Source: Pseudomonas sp. GM50 | Lineage (GTDB): Bacteria > Pseudomonadota > Gammaproteobacteria > Pseudomonadales > Pseudomonadaceae | Length of the DNA stretch: 64,000 nt | Direction of reading: 5' to 3' | Assembly: GCF_000282375.1 (NCBI RefSeq) | Contig: NZ_AKJK01000060.1 | Span: forward strand, 1 to 64,000 | Part shown: in pieces, positions 7,774-16,175 of the stretch | Layout: every line of letters begins with the position of its first letter | Numbering within the stretch: the first letter of the stretch is position 1 | Made by a program: the position numbers and the translations under genes | Notes under the pieces: model-generated | Database searches by the model: none | What the model saw: the letters and a program-made list of their open reading frames with translations, nothing else | Told to the model about the DNA's origin: nothing

Positions 7774-8682
7774 ATGGAACACCAACCTCTGACCCATCCG
7801 GTAAGCGCCGCCCCCGTGCGCGTCAACCGGGGTGTCTCACCGACGGCGCGCGCCTGGCTTTTCCTCTCGCCGTCGATGCTGTTTCTCGGCGTGCTGATTG
7901 CCGCGAGCCTCTTGGTACTGCGCATGAGCGTCGGTACCAAAGGCGCGGAGTGGACCGGGTTCAGCCTGGCCAGTTACGCCCAATTGCTGGAACCTTATTA
8001 CCTCAAATCGTTGCTGCTGACGTTGCGCCTGGCGCTGATCAGCGCGGTGATTGCGGTGTTGCTGGCGATCCCGGTGGCCTACACCATGTCGCGGCTGACC
8101 TCACCGTTTGTGCGGCGGATCTTCCTCGCGGCGGTGCTGCTGCCCTTGTTGGTCAACCTGCTGCTGCAAAGCTACGGCTGGCTGGTGATCCTCGGCCCCG
8201 GCGGCATGCTCAATCAGGCGCTGATGGGCCTGGGTCTGATCAAGCGGCCGATCATGCTGCTCTACAACCAGAACGGCGTGTTGATGGGCCTGGTGCAAAC
8301 CGCGTTCCCGTTGGCCGTGCTACCGATTGCCAGCGCCATGCGTGGCGTTGCCCGCACTTACGAAGAAGCCGCCGCCACCCTCGGCGCCAGTCGCTTGCAG
8401 GTGTTCCGCCAAGTGGTGTTGCCGATGAGTTTGCCAGGGATTATCACTGGCGCGACGTTGGTGTTTGCCTACAACGCCAGCAGCTTCGTGGTGCCGCTGC
8501 TGCTCGGTGGTCGACGCGTGCCGATGCTGGCGGTGATGGTGCATGACCAGATCGCCCCGCTGATGAACTGGCCCGCCGCGTCCGCTGCCGGTGTGGTGCT
8601 GATCGTTACCACCCTGGCGATCATGACCTTGTCCGAATACATCACTGGCCGTCGTCGGCGCATGCTGGAGGCTTCCCAATGA
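7774..8682 (+). CDS. ABC importer inner-membrane permease (PotB type)
   Basis: The 302-aa protein has about six hydrophobic membrane segments and the ABC permease coupling motif EEAAATLGASRLQVFRQVVL (about residues 195-215). The start at 7774 (MEHQPLTHP) is chosen because the upstream part of the frame is REP-derived. The ribosome-binding site is weak, consistent with lower expression than the binding protein. It overlaps the next permease gene by ATGA. It forms the membrane channel with that gene's product for the substrate captured by the Tat-exported binding protein. Confidence 0.87.
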   Translation: MEHQPLTHPVSAAPVRVNRGVSPTARAWLFLSPSMLFLGVLIAASLLVLRMSVGTKGAEWTGFSLASYAQLLEPYYLKSLLLTLRLALISAVIAVLLAIPVAYTMSRLTSPFVRRIFLAAVLLPLLVNLLLQSYGWLVILGPGGMLNQALMGLGLIKRPIMLLYNQNGVLMGLVQTAFPLAVLPIASAMRGVARTYEEAAATLGASRLQVFRQVVLPMSLPGIITGATLVFAYNASSFVVPLLLGGRRVPMLAVMVHDQIAPLMNWPAASAAGVVLIVTTLAIMTLSEYITGRRRRMLEASQ

Positions 8683-9527
8683 GCACCCTGATCAAGAAGC
8701 GCCATTCGCTGCTGCCAGGCGATACCGGCAAGTTCGCCGGCATCCTGTCAGGCTTCATTTTGCTGCTGGCGGTGCTGCCGATCCTGACCATGATCGTCAT
8801 GTCGTTCAGCGGTGCGTCGAACCTCGACTTCCCGCCCAGCAGCTATAGCCTGCAATGGTACAAAGCCGCCTGGAACACCTTCGTGTCGCCGGATTCCAGC
8901 GATGTGCTGAGCCTTGGCAAAGCCATGACCACCAGCTTGATGGTGGCCTGCCTGACCATGGTTTTCGCCACGATTATCGCGGTGCCGGCAGCTTATGCCC
9001 TGACCCGTTGCGAGTTTCGCGGCAAGGCCGTGGCGCTGCAATTGATGTCGCTGCCACTGGTGTTCCCGATGGTGGTGTTGGGCCTGGCCTTGCTGCTGGT
9101 GTTCGACAGCCTGCCGTTCCAGATCACCACCTCGCGGCTGGTGATTGCCCACGTGATCCTGGCGCTGCCGTTCGTGGTGAAAAACTGCACCGCGGCGATG
9201 CTCTCCATCGGCAGCGAAGTTGAAGAGGCCGCGCAGATGCTCGGTGCTTCACCGACTCGGGCGATTGTCGATGTGGTGGTGCCGTTGATGAAATCGGGGA
9301 TTCTGGCGGGCATGCTGCTGGCGTTCATCGTCTCGTTCAACGAATTCACCGTGACCTACTTCCTCTACACCATCGACGTCATGACCGTGCCGATCTGGAT
9401 GTACAGCCGCACCGTGTCTTCGCTCGACCCTACCGTTTTCTCGTTTGCCGTGCTGATCGTGCTGATCGACTTCGTGCTCATTTGGGCGCTGGAAAAGTTG
9501 GTTGGCGAAGGCGGCGTTTCGTTCTGA
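8679..9527 (+). CDS. ABC importer inner-membrane permease (PotC type)
   Basis: The 282-aa protein has an N-terminal membrane segment (GILSGFILLLAVLPILTMIV), further hydrophobic segments, and the coupling loop EEAAQMLGASPTRAIVDVVV near residues 180-200 that contacts the ATPase. It is the second permease of the importer, translationally coupled to the first by a 4-nt overlap and followed after 17 nt by the ATPase gene. The N-terminal region suits the PotC/PotI branch. Confidence 0.87.
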   Translation: MSTLIKKRHSLLPGDTGKFAGILSGFILLLAVLPILTMIVMSFSGASNLDFPPSSYSLQWYKAAWNTFVSPDSSDVLSLGKAMTTSLMVACLTMVFATIIAVPAAYALTRCEFRGKAVALQLMSLPLVFPMVVLGLALLLVFDSLPFQITTSRLVIAHVILALPFVVKNCTAAMLSIGSEVEEAAQMLGASPTRAIVDVVVPLMKSGILAGMLLAFIVSFNEFTVTYFLYTIDVMTVPIWMYSRTVSSLDPTVFSFAVLIVLIDFVLIWALEKLVGEGGVSF

Positions 9528-9544
9528 TTCTTGAGGTGATTCAC

Positions 9545-10600
9545 ATGACTGGTTTGATTCTGGAAAACGTCGAGAAACATTACGGCTCGGCCTGCGCGGT
9601 AAAGGATGTGAACCTGCATTTGCCCGAGGGCAAACTGGTGTGTTTCCTCGGCCCTTCGGGCTGCGGCAAAACCACCTTGCTGCGGATGATCGCCGGGCTT
9701 GAAACCCTGACCGGTGGCGAGATTCGCCTGGACGGTGAAGACATCGGCCATACGCCTGCGCACCAGCGTAATTTCGGCATGGTGTTTCAATCGCTGGCGC
9801 TGTTTCCGCACATGACGGTGGGGGAGAACATCGCCTATCCGCTGAAACTGCGCGGGGTCAGCAAGGCTGATCAACAAGCGCGGGTGGTGGAGTTGCTGGA
9901 GCTGATCCAGCTGCAGGAAATGATTGATCGGCCGGTGGCGAAACTCTCTGGAGGGCAACGTCAGCGCGTGGCGATTGCCCGGGCGATTGCCTCGCGGCCG
10001 AAAATCCTCCTGCTCGATGAGCCGCTGTCGGCGCTGGACGCCAAGCTGCGCGAGTCAATGCAGGTGGAAATCCGTCAGCTGCAACAACGTTTGAACATCA
10101 CCACCATCATGGTTACCCACGACCAGCGCGAAGCCATGACCATGGCCGACATCGTGGTGGTGCTGGGTGAGCATCGGGTGCAGCAGGTGGGTACGCCGAT
10201 TGAAATCTATCGGCATCCGGCCAATGAATTCGTCGCGGACTTTATTGGTTCGGGCAACATTTTCCCGGCCACGGCGCTGGGCAATGGCAAGGTCGGGCTA
10301 CCCGGTGGCGATGCCCTGCAAGTGCCGATCTGCAGCAGCATTGTGGTGGGGGAGAAGGTGAAAATGCTGATTCGCCCTGAGGATCTGCAATTGTCGCAAC
10401 CCCAAGCCACGGCGGGTAATCGCTTGCTCGGGAAGGTGACGTTTGTGCGCGATATCGGCGCGACGATTGAAACGACTGTCGAGTGTTCCGGGGTGTCGTT
10501 TACCGCGTTGAGCACGCCGTGTCAGGGGGTTGGGTTGAGCATTGGCAATCCGGTGTCGGTGACGTTGCCGGCTGAGGCGTGCCGCGTGTTGAGCGCCTAA
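9545..10600 (+). CDS. ABC importer ATP-binding protein (PotA type)
   Basis: The 351-aa protein carries the full ABC ATPase set: Walker A GPSGCGKTTLL, Q-loop VFQSLALFP, signature LSGGQRQRVAIARA, Walker B ILLLDEPLSALD and H-loop VTHDQREAM. A TOBE-type regulatory domain follows (about residues 270-350). The ATG at 9545 follows TTGAGGTGATTC and is preferred over the upstream frame inside the permease gene. It energises the importer encoded by the three preceding genes and closes the operon; a family C REPIN follows 17 nt after the stop. Confidence 0.9.
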   Translation: MTGLILENVEKHYGSACAVKDVNLHLPEGKLVCFLGPSGCGKTTLLRMIAGLETLTGGEIRLDGEDIGHTPAHQRNFGMVFQSLALFPHMTVGENIAYPLKLRGVSKADQQARVVELLELIQLQEMIDRPVAKLSGGQRQRVAIARAIASRPKILLLDEPLSALDAKLRESMQVEIRQLQQRLNITTIMVTHDQREAMTMADIVVVLGEHRVQQVGTPIEIYRHPANEFVADFIGSGNIFPATALGNGKVGLPGGDALQVPICSSIVVGEKVKMLIRPEDLQLSQPQATAGNRLLGKVTFVRDIGATIETTVECSGVSFTALSTPCQGVGLSIGNPVSVTLPAEACRVLSA

Positions 10601-10617
10601 AAAAACACCACTGTACC

Positions 10618-10710
10618 TGTAGGAGCGAGGCTTGCCCGCGAAGGCGTCTTATTGGCCAACACTAATGTTGAATATGAAATCGCCTTCGCGGGCAAGCCTC
10701 GCTCCTACGG
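10618..10710. repeat. REPIN-type inverted repeat, family C
   Basis: Arms TGTAGGAGCGAGGCTTGCCC (from 10618) and its complement ending near 10708 flank an AT-rich 35-nt spacer. It lies between the converging ends of the ABC ATPase gene and the AraC regulator gene and could terminate both transcripts. Relatives lie at 16355 and 61264, with a variant inside the 38630 element. Confidence 0.85.
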
Positions 10711-10727
10711 GTTGTGTGTTAATCCTG

Positions 10728-11657
10728 TTATACACTCAACCGCAACCGCGCCAAATCCCGGAGCGGCGGCGCGCCAAACAATCGGCTGTACTCCCGGCTG
10801 AACTGCGAAGGGCTTTCATACCCCACCCGATAACCCGCCGCCGAAGCTTCCAGGCCTTCAGCGAGCATCAACCGCCGCGCCTCTTGCAGGCGCAACTGCT
10901 TCTGATACTGCAGCGGACTCATCGCCGTCATCGCCTTGAACCGGTGATGCAATGTCGACACGCTCAGGTTCACTTCCCGCGCCAGATCATCAATGCGCAA
11001 CGGTTGCTCATAATTGCCGTTGAGCCATTTGATCGCCTGGCTGATGCGATGGCTCTGGCTGTTGGCAATGGCAATCTCATACAACCGATGCCCCTGCTGG
11101 CTGCGCAACAGCCGATACAGAATTTCCCGGCGAATCAGCGGCGCCAGCATGGCGATGTCTTTGGGTGTATCCAGCAACCGCGCCAGACGCAACACGGCAT
11201 CGAGCATTGCCGTGTCGATCTGCTCCACATACAGGCCGCGGCCGGTGGGCCGTGTGGGTACGCCAATGGGGCCGGCGTCGGCAATCAGTGCGGTGATTTC
11301 CGCCGGGTCGATGTCCAGCCGCACGGCGAGGATCGGTTCCTCGGGCGAGACATTCACCACTCGCCCGCTCAAAGGCATCGAGACCGACACCACCAGGTAA
11401 TTCAGCGGGTCGTAATTGAAGTATTCATCCGCCAGCCGCACTTCCTTGCGCCCCTGGGCCATGATGCACAGGGCCGGTTGCGCCAGCACTGGGGCGAAGT
11501 CATGGTTTTGACTGTGGCGCGACATGAACAGCGAACCGACGGCGGTGGCATAAGTGCCATCCTCCATCGTGTTCCGGCGGATGAGGGCGGCCAGTTCCGC
11601 GCGCTGTTTTTCCATGTCGGCATCCAGCGGGGCTTGAAAGTGATCGAGCGACGACAT
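10728..11657 (-). CDS. AraC-family transcriptional regulator with AraC_N cupin-type domain
   Basis: The 309-aa protein has an N-terminal effector domain of the AraC_N type (residues ~20-180) and two C-terminal HTH motifs (INDLAREV-like DDLAREVNLSVSTLHHRFKA and the second near GYESPSQFSREYSRLFG). The start at 11657 (MSSLDHF) is chosen because a GAGG lies 9 nt upstream, whereas the ATG at 11666 directly abuts that GAGG. Members of this group often regulate nearby oxidoreductases. The closest divergent gene is the monooxygenase-like gene at 12085, 427 bp away, but the target is unknown. Confidence 0.87.
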   Translation of the reverse strand: MSSLDHFQAPLDADMEKQRAELAALIRRNTMEDGTYATAVGSLFMSRHSQNHDFAPVLAQPALCIMAQGRKEVRLADEYFNYDPLNYLVVSVSMPLSGRVVNVSPEEPILAVRLDIDPAEITALIADAGPIGVPTRPTGRGLYVEQIDTAMLDAVLRLARLLDTPKDIAMLAPLIRREILYRLLRSQQGHRLYEIAIANSQSHRISQAIKWLNGNYEQPLRIDDLAREVNLSVSTLHHRFKAMTAMSPLQYQKQLRLQEARRLMLAEGLEASAAGYRVGYESPSQFSREYSRLFGAPPLRDLARLRLSV

Positions 11658-12084
11658 GCAGGGCATCCTCGGTGACGCGTTGGTAATGGGCTGAGCTTAA
11701 ATTTGTGCAAGGGACAGCGGTAGACACATCCTGCCAAAAGCTTGCCTGATTCTGCATGGGCTTCGGGTGTCGCCCCGTCATGACGTGACGCAGATGGGCA
11801 ACGGCTGACGCAAACCTCCCCCTGTAGGAGCTGCCGAAGGCTGCGATCTCTAGATCTTAAAAACAGAAGTCAAAAGATCGCAGCCTTCGGCAGCTCCTAC
11901 ACAAAGCTCGTGTGACAGTGGTGTGACGGGTTTTACCGGTTGTTACAAGTGTTGAGCCAAGTCTCGCAGGATTGTGCAATGCGTCGGCAGGAATCGACTA
12001 ACGGCGACTGCGACACGCCGCCTAATCTTGGATCCTGTCGCAGCCCGTCCCCGGCTGCCACTGGATGACCTGGGAGGGTTGAAC
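11658..12084. other. Intergenic region with a family D inverted repeat
   Basis: This 427-bp gap separates divergent genes and contains no convincing open frame with a ribosome-binding site. Besides the family D palindrome at 11823-11900 it should hold the promoters of the AraC gene and of the ABM-domain gene. A GGGAGG at about 12072-12077 is the ribosome-binding site of the latter. Confidence 0.6.
11823..11900. repeat. REP-like inverted repeat, family D
   Basis: TGTAGGAGCTGCCGAAGGCT and its complement AGCCTTCGGCAGCTCCTAC flank a short AT-rich spacer, giving a stem of more than 20 bp. The arm sequence differs from families A-C, and this is the only copy in the window. Confidence 0.8.
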
Positions 12085-12438
12085 ATGTCTACGCAAATCC
12101 CCGTCAGTCATATGGCCTTCGTCCGCGCCCGCGCCGGGCGTTCGGCAGAACTCGGTGCACGCCTGAGCGCCCTGATCGAGCCGTCGCGCAACGCGCCGGG
12201 TTGCCTGAGCTTTGCCCTGCAACACTCGCAATGCGATCCCGAGCTGTGGCTGGTGTCCGGTTTCTGGACCAACCAACAGGCCATGACCGCTTACTTCGGC
12301 AGCCCGGCGATGCAGATTTTTGCCGAGCTGGTGCAAGAACTGGTGGTCAATAGCCTGGATTTCCATACCTTCAAGGATGTCTCGGCGGCCCAGGCCCTTG
12401 GCCAGTCCCAGGCAGCGGTACACAAACTCGCCGGTTGA
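12085..12438 (+). CDS. Antibiotic biosynthesis monooxygenase (ABM)-domain protein
   Basis: The 117-aa protein begins at the ATG at 12085, 7 nt after a GGGAGG ribosome-binding site. It resembles the small dimeric ferredoxin-like ABM/quinol monooxygenase family: an N-terminal strand (HMAFVRARAGR), a CLSFALQHSQ strand and WLVSGFWTNQQAMTAYF. Family members act on small aromatic or quinol substrates or have no known activity. The substrate is not deducible. It precedes a small conserved gene on the same strand by 41 nt. Confidence 0.8.
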   Translation: MSTQIPVSHMAFVRARAGRSAELGARLSALIEPSRNAPGCLSFALQHSQCDPELWLVSGFWTNQQAMTAYFGSPAMQIFAELVQELVVNSLDFHTFKDVSAAQALGQSQAAVHKLAG

Positions 12439-12479
12439 GGGTTTAATGGCGCAATTCTCCATTAGCCAGGATCCGCGAC

Positions 12480-12710
12480 ATGGCACGCAAAGCCTTTGAA
12501 CACTTCGAAGCCGTTTCAGCAGTAGTACCGGGCGAGGGCGGTTACCACGCCGCGATTGCCGTCAAAGCCCTCGGCGGTTCCGGTGCCCCGACTTTTCACA
12601 AAGTGCTGGAAGGCCAGACCTTCAAGACCGCTCACGAAGCCGACGAGGCCGCAGCCAAAGAGCTGACCCGCCTCAAAGACGTTAAAGAAGACGCCGATCT
12701 GCTCTGGTAA
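12480..12710 (+). CDS. Small conserved protein of unknown function
   Basis: The 76-aa product has no signal peptide or membrane segment and is rich in Ala, Lys and Glu; its C-terminal half (EADEAAAKELTRLKDVKEDA) is predicted helical. AGGAT lies 9 nt upstream of the ATG. Its stop codon directly abuts the stop of the convergent flavin reductase-like gene with no intergenic base, an unusually tight convergence. I do not recognise a named family; coding likelihood rests on codon use, ribosome-binding site and compact packing. Confidence 0.7.
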   Translation: MARKAFEHFEAVSAVVPGEGGYHAAIAVKALGGSGAPTFHKVLEGQTFKTAHEADEAAAKELTRLKDVKEDADLLW

Positions 12711-13340
12711 TTACTTGACTGCCCCCGGGCGGAACATCTTGAACAATGCCTCTGGCCCCAGCTGAAAATAATCCGCCGGCCCGCCGCCGCGCAGAATCGG
12801 TTCTGCCGCGGCGGTGTCGTACACCCCGTCCTTCAACAGCCATTTGGCGATGTGCACGGCAACCACTTCGCCGAGAATCAGCCAGCTCGGCACTACTTCC
12901 TTGTTGGCGCGCTGCAACTGAATGATCTGCGTGACCTTGCATTCAAAGGACACCGGGCTTTCGGCAACCCGTGGCACCTGAATGATTTTCGACGCAACGG
13001 TGGTCAGCCCGGACAATTCGAACTCGTTGACCTCAGGCCCGACCATGGCGCAGCTCTGGTTCATCTGCTCGGCCAGTGGGCGGGTCGCCAGGTTCCAGGC
13101 GAATTCGCCGGTCTGCTCGATGTTGTTCAGGCTGTCTTTGCGCCCGACGCTGGAAAACCCAATGATCGGCGGGATGTAGTTGAAGGCGTTGAAAAAGCTG
13201 TAGGGCGCCAGGTTCAGGCGACCGTTGGCGTCCTGGGAAGAAATCCAGCCGATAGGACGCGGGCCGACGATGGCGTTGAATGGGTCATGTGGCAGGCCGT
13301 GGCCGTTGGCGGGTTCGTAGAAATGGATGTCGTCGGGCAT
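12711..13340 (-). CDS. Flavin reductase-like (FMN-binding split barrel) protein
   Basis: The 209-aa protein has the flavoredoxin/flavin reductase-like split-barrel signature: FNAIVGPRPIGWISSQDANG (residues ~22-41), NLAPYSFFNAF and FEWNLA-like FAWNLATRPLAEQMN. Such proteins bind FMN and either supply reduced flavin to a monooxygenase or act alone as oxidoreductases. An ABM-domain gene is close by but convergent, so a functional pair is only a possibility. AGGAA lies upstream of the ATG at 13340. Confidence 0.87.
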   Translation of the reverse strand: MPDDIHFYEPANGHGLPHDPFNAIVGPRPIGWISSQDANGRLNLAPYSFFNAFNYIPPIIGFSSVGRKDSLNNIEQTGEFAWNLATRPLAEQMNQSCAMVGPEVNEFELSGLTTVASKIIQVPRVAESPVSFECKVTQIIQLQRANKEVVPSWLILGEVVAVHIAKWLLKDGVYDTAAAEPILRGGGPADYFQLGPEALFKMFRPGAVK

Positions 13341-13420
13341 GGAAGGGGTTCCTGAGGGCGTTGTTCGCAGTGATCGCCATAGTGCAAGGGCAAGCGGGTA
13401 ATTTCCAGCGATGAGCCCAA

Positions 13421-13500
13421 TGTGGGAGCGAGCCTGCTCGCGATGGCTGTCTACCTGTCAACAAGGAGGTGACTGACAGATTGCTATCGCGAGCAGGTTC
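13421..13500. repeat. Truncated REPIN, family B
   Basis: The left arm TGTGGGAGCGAGCCTGCTCG at 13421 is complete, but the right arm ATCGCGAGCAGGTTC at 13486-13500 lacks its outer half, giving an asymmetric hairpin. It lies upstream of the flavin reductase-like gene. Confidence 0.75.
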
Positions 13501-13524
13501 TTTGCTTTGCTCCAGAAATGACTA

Positions 13525-13544
13525 AGCCCGGCCAAAGCCGGGCT
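13525..13544 (-). terminator. Putative terminator of the 67-aa repeat peptide gene
   Basis: AGCCCGGC and GCCGGGCT form a perfect 8-bp stem with a 4-nt loop, 20 nt beyond the stop codon of the gene ending at 13564. The following minus-strand bases (TAGTCATTT) are only weakly T-rich, so termination efficiency is uncertain. Confidence 0.6.
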
Positions 13545-13563
13545 GTGGTGTTGCGTGCAGGGA

Positions 13564-13767
13564 TCAGTTGGTGCGGGCGGCGTCGGTGCGATCGGCGCCG
13601 TCGGTAGCGACTTTGGCCGCGTCGGTGCGGTCGTTGCCATTGGAAGCGACAGCGGAACTGCTTTCAGCGGTAAAAGCGGCGGAACCGGTGCGGTCGTAAC
13701 CGTCTGCAGCATAGGTATTGGCGGCCAGCACGCTGAGGGTCAGGGCAAGGATCAATCGGGTTTTCAT
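13564..13767 (-). CDS. Small secreted peptide with DRT(D/G)-A repeats
   Basis: The 67-aa product has a clear signal peptide (MKTRLILALTLSVLAANTYA) and a mature part of about 46 residues built from a repeated unit: GYDRTGSAA, NDRTDAAKV and ADRTDAARTN, spaced 15-25 residues apart. The composition is Asp, Arg, Ala, Thr and Ser rich with no cysteine. GGAG lies 9 nt upstream of the ATG and a hairpin follows the stop. I recall similar short DRT-repeat exported peptides in Pseudomonas but no established function. It stands alone in its own transcription unit. Confidence 0.75.
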   Translation of the reverse strand: MKTRLILALTLSVLAANTYAADGYDRTGSAAFTAESSSAVASNGNDRTDAAKVATDGADRTDAARTN

Positions 13768-13982
13768 GGTGGTTACTCCAGGTTCGTTTGCACATCGCGA
13801 TGAATTGATCAGACGGGTGCAGGGTGAGTTCTGGGCATTAACCAGCGATTACTCGCGTTCTTTTGCGTGAGTGACGGATTTTTCATACAGCACTTACCTA
13901 TTTTTCACCGCTCCATCGCCAGTCTGCGCAACGGCCAATAACCCGAAGAAACGGTCGCCATGAACACTGGAGCTCACCTTGA

Positions 13983-14738
13983 ATGAATAAACTTCCTCAG
14001 ATCACCCTGGCGTTCTGGGTCATGAAAATCTGCGCGACGACCCTGGGGGAAACCGCGGGGGATCTGCTGTCGATGACCCTCAACGTCGGTTACGCCATCA
14101 GCTCGCTGATCCTGATCAGCGTGTTTGTGCTGACACTGATCACGCAGTTGATGTCCAAAACCTACAAGCCGGTGCTGTACTGGATCGTGATTCTGTCGAC
14201 CAGCACGGCCGGCACCACCATGTCCGACTTCATGGACCGCACCCTTGAGTTGGGCTACGCCACGGGGTCGATGATCCTGATTGCCATTTTGCTGGGGATT
14301 TTCGCGGCCTGGCGCTTGAGCGGCGATTCGCTGAACGTCACCAAGGTGCAGACCTTCCGTGGCGAGATGTTCTATTGGATGGCGATTCTGTTTTCCAACA
14401 CCTTGGGCACGGCACTCGGCGATTACCTGGCCGACGACTCGGGCCTGGGGTTTGCCGGTGGTGCGCTGCTGATCGGTTCGACCATTGCGGTGGTGGTGCT
14501 GCTGAAATACTTCACGAAGATTTCGTCGGTGTTGCTGTTCTGGGTAGCGTTCGTGCTGACACGGCCGTTCGGCGCAACGTTGGGTGACTTCCTGACCAAA
14601 CCCCATGAAAAGGGCGGCCTGGATTTCGGCACCATCGGCTCGTCGCTGGTGTTGGCGGGGATTCTGGTGGTGATGATTGCGGGGGCTTCGATTGCCCAGA
14701 GGAAGTTTGGGAAGCAGGTGGCTCCCGAGTTGTCTTGA
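13983..14738 (+). CDS. Integral membrane protein with four internal repeats (COG4705-like)
   Basis: The 251-aa protein has about eight hydrophobic segments. Each quarter carries the same motif at a helix start: TTLGETAGDLL (about residue 19), TAGTTMSDFM (about 76), NTLGTALGDYL (about 139) and RPFGATLGDFL (about 196). The acidic residue in each G-x-T-x-(G/S)-D motif lies in or near the membrane and is probably functional. This matches what I recall of an uncharacterised COG4705-type membrane family. Transport or metal binding is possible but not shown. An alternative ATG at 13961 lies in another frame; 13983 gives the conserved N-terminus. Confidence 0.82.
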   Translation: MNKLPQITLAFWVMKICATTLGETAGDLLSMTLNVGYAISSLILISVFVLTLITQLMSKTYKPVLYWIVILSTSTAGTTMSDFMDRTLELGYATGSMILIAILLGIFAAWRLSGDSLNVTKVQTFRGEMFYWMAILFSNTLGTALGDYLADDSGLGFAGGALLIGSTIAVVVLLKYFTKISSVLLFWVAFVLTRPFGATLGDFLTKPHEKGGLDFGTIGSSLVLAGILVVMIAGASIAQRKFGKQVAPELS

Positions 14739-14752
14739 GACCGAGGTGCGGC

Positions 14753-14827
14753 CATCGCGAGCAGGCTCGCTCCCACATTGGATCTGTGTACACCGACCCT
14801 TGTGGGAGCGAGCCTGCTCGCGATGGG
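14753..14827. repeat. REPIN-type inverted repeat, family B
   Basis: CCATCGCGAGCAGGCTCGCT (14753) and its complement ending at 14827 flank a 25-nt spacer between the convergent membrane-protein gene and the permease gene ending at 14856. It is a probable bidirectional terminator. Confidence 0.85.
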
Positions 14828-14855
14828 GCCTTAACAGCCACCATCAATTTTGCTG

Positions 14856-16175
14856 TCAGTCCGTCTCGATCCGCGAATGTTTGCGGGTGTCTTTCATGGT
14901 GATGTACACCAGCAACGACACCGCGATGCACGCCGTGACATACCAGTAATAACCGGTTTCCATGCCGATGCTCTTGAACCACAGCGCGATGTATTCAGCA
15001 GTACCGCCGAAGATCGACACGGTCAGTGCGTACGGCAGGCCAACGCCCAATGCACGGATCTCGGTCGGGAACAGTTCAGCTTTGACCACGGCGTTGATCG
15101 AGGTGTAGCCGCTGACGATGATCAGCGCCGCCATGATCAGGAAGAACGCGCCCCACCAGCTCTGGATAGTGTGCAGGGTAGTCAGGATCGGAACGGTGAA
15201 CAGCGTCCCCAGAATACCGAAGGCAATCAGGATCGGACGACGACCGACTTTATCCGACAGCCCGCCGATGATCGGTTGCAGGCACATGAACAGGAACAGC
15301 GTAGCCGCGGAAATCGTGGTGGAGTCGGAAATGCTCATGCCGACGGTGTTCACCAGGTATTTCTGCATGTACGTGGTGTAGGTGTAGAACGCCAGCGTAC
15401 CGCCCATGGTCAGGCCGACCACGGTCATCAGTTCCTTCGGATGGCGCAACAAGGTGCGCATGGCGCTTTCCTTGGCTTTCTCTTTCTTGGTGAACGACTC
15501 GGTTTCTTCCATGCCACGACGCAGGTAGAGCGCGACCACGGCACACAGCGCGCCGATGGCGAACGGAATGCGCCAGCCCCAGGCGTACAGCTCTTCGGTG
15601 GTCAGGACGTTTTGCAGCACGATCAGCACACCCAAAGCGATGAGCTGGCCGGAGATCAACGTCACGTACTGGAAGCTGGAGTAGAAGCCGCGACGTTCCT
15701 TGGTCGCCATCTCGCTGAGGTAAGTGGCCGAGGTGCCGTACTCACCCCCGACCGACAAACCTTGCAGCAGGCGGGCGAACACCAGCAGGATCGGCGCGCC
15801 GATGCCGATGGTTTCATAACCCGGGCTCAGGGCGATCAGCAACGAGCCGAAGCACATCAGGTACACCGAGGCCATCAACGCACGTTTGCGACCGGCCTTG
15901 TCGGCGTAGAGACCCATCAGCCAGCCACCGATCGGGCGCATCAGGAAGCCCACGGCGAAGATCGCGGCGGTGTTGAGCAGTTGTGCGGTGGTGTCGCCTT
16001 TGGGGAAGAAGGCTTTGGCGAAATACAGGGAGAACGCGGCGTAGACGTACCAGTCGTACCACTCGACCATGTTGCCGACAGAGCCGCTGAAGATCGATTT
16101 GATCCGGCTGGCAGTGGTTTTTTCTTTGACCGGCAGGGCAGCCGACCCAAGGGGCAGGGTGTTGGAGTTATCCAT
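14856..16175 (-). CDS. MFS permease of the metabolite:H+ symporter group, 2-oxoglutarate/dicarboxylate type (KgtP/PcaT-like)
   Basis: The 439-aa protein has twelve hydrophobic segments and MHS-family marks: GNMVEWYDWYVYAAFSLYFA near the N-terminus, RPIGGWLMGLYADKAGRK at the loop 2-3 and LLQGLSVGGEYGTSATYLSE in helix 4-5. It closely resembles the Pseudomonas 2-oxoglutarate transporter as I remember it. GAGGAT precedes the ATG at 16175. A strong sigma-54 promoter lies 62-78 nt upstream, and genes for an NtrC-type activator and sensor kinase follow on the same strand. The substrate is therefore probably 2-oxoglutarate or another C4/C5 dicarboxylate, induced by the sensor kinase. Confidence 0.85.
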   Translation of the reverse strand: MDNSNTLPLGSAALPVKEKTTASRIKSIFSGSVGNMVEWYDWYVYAAFSLYFAKAFFPKGDTTAQLLNTAAIFAVGFLMRPIGGWLMGLYADKAGRKRALMASVYLMCFGSLLIALSPGYETIGIGAPILLVFARLLQGLSVGGEYGTSATYLSEMATKERRGFYSSFQYVTLISGQLIALGVLIVLQNVLTTEELYAWGWRIPFAIGALCAVVALYLRRGMEETESFTKKEKAKESAMRTLLRHPKELMTVVGLTMGGTLAFYTYTTYMQKYLVNTVGMSISDSTTISAATLFLFMCLQPIIGGLSDKVGRRPILIAFGILGTLFTVPILTTLHTIQSWWGAFFLIMAALIIVSGYTSINAVVKAELFPTEIRALGVGLPYALTVSIFGGTAEYIALWFKSIGMETGYYWYVTACIAVSLLVYITMKDTRKHSRIETD

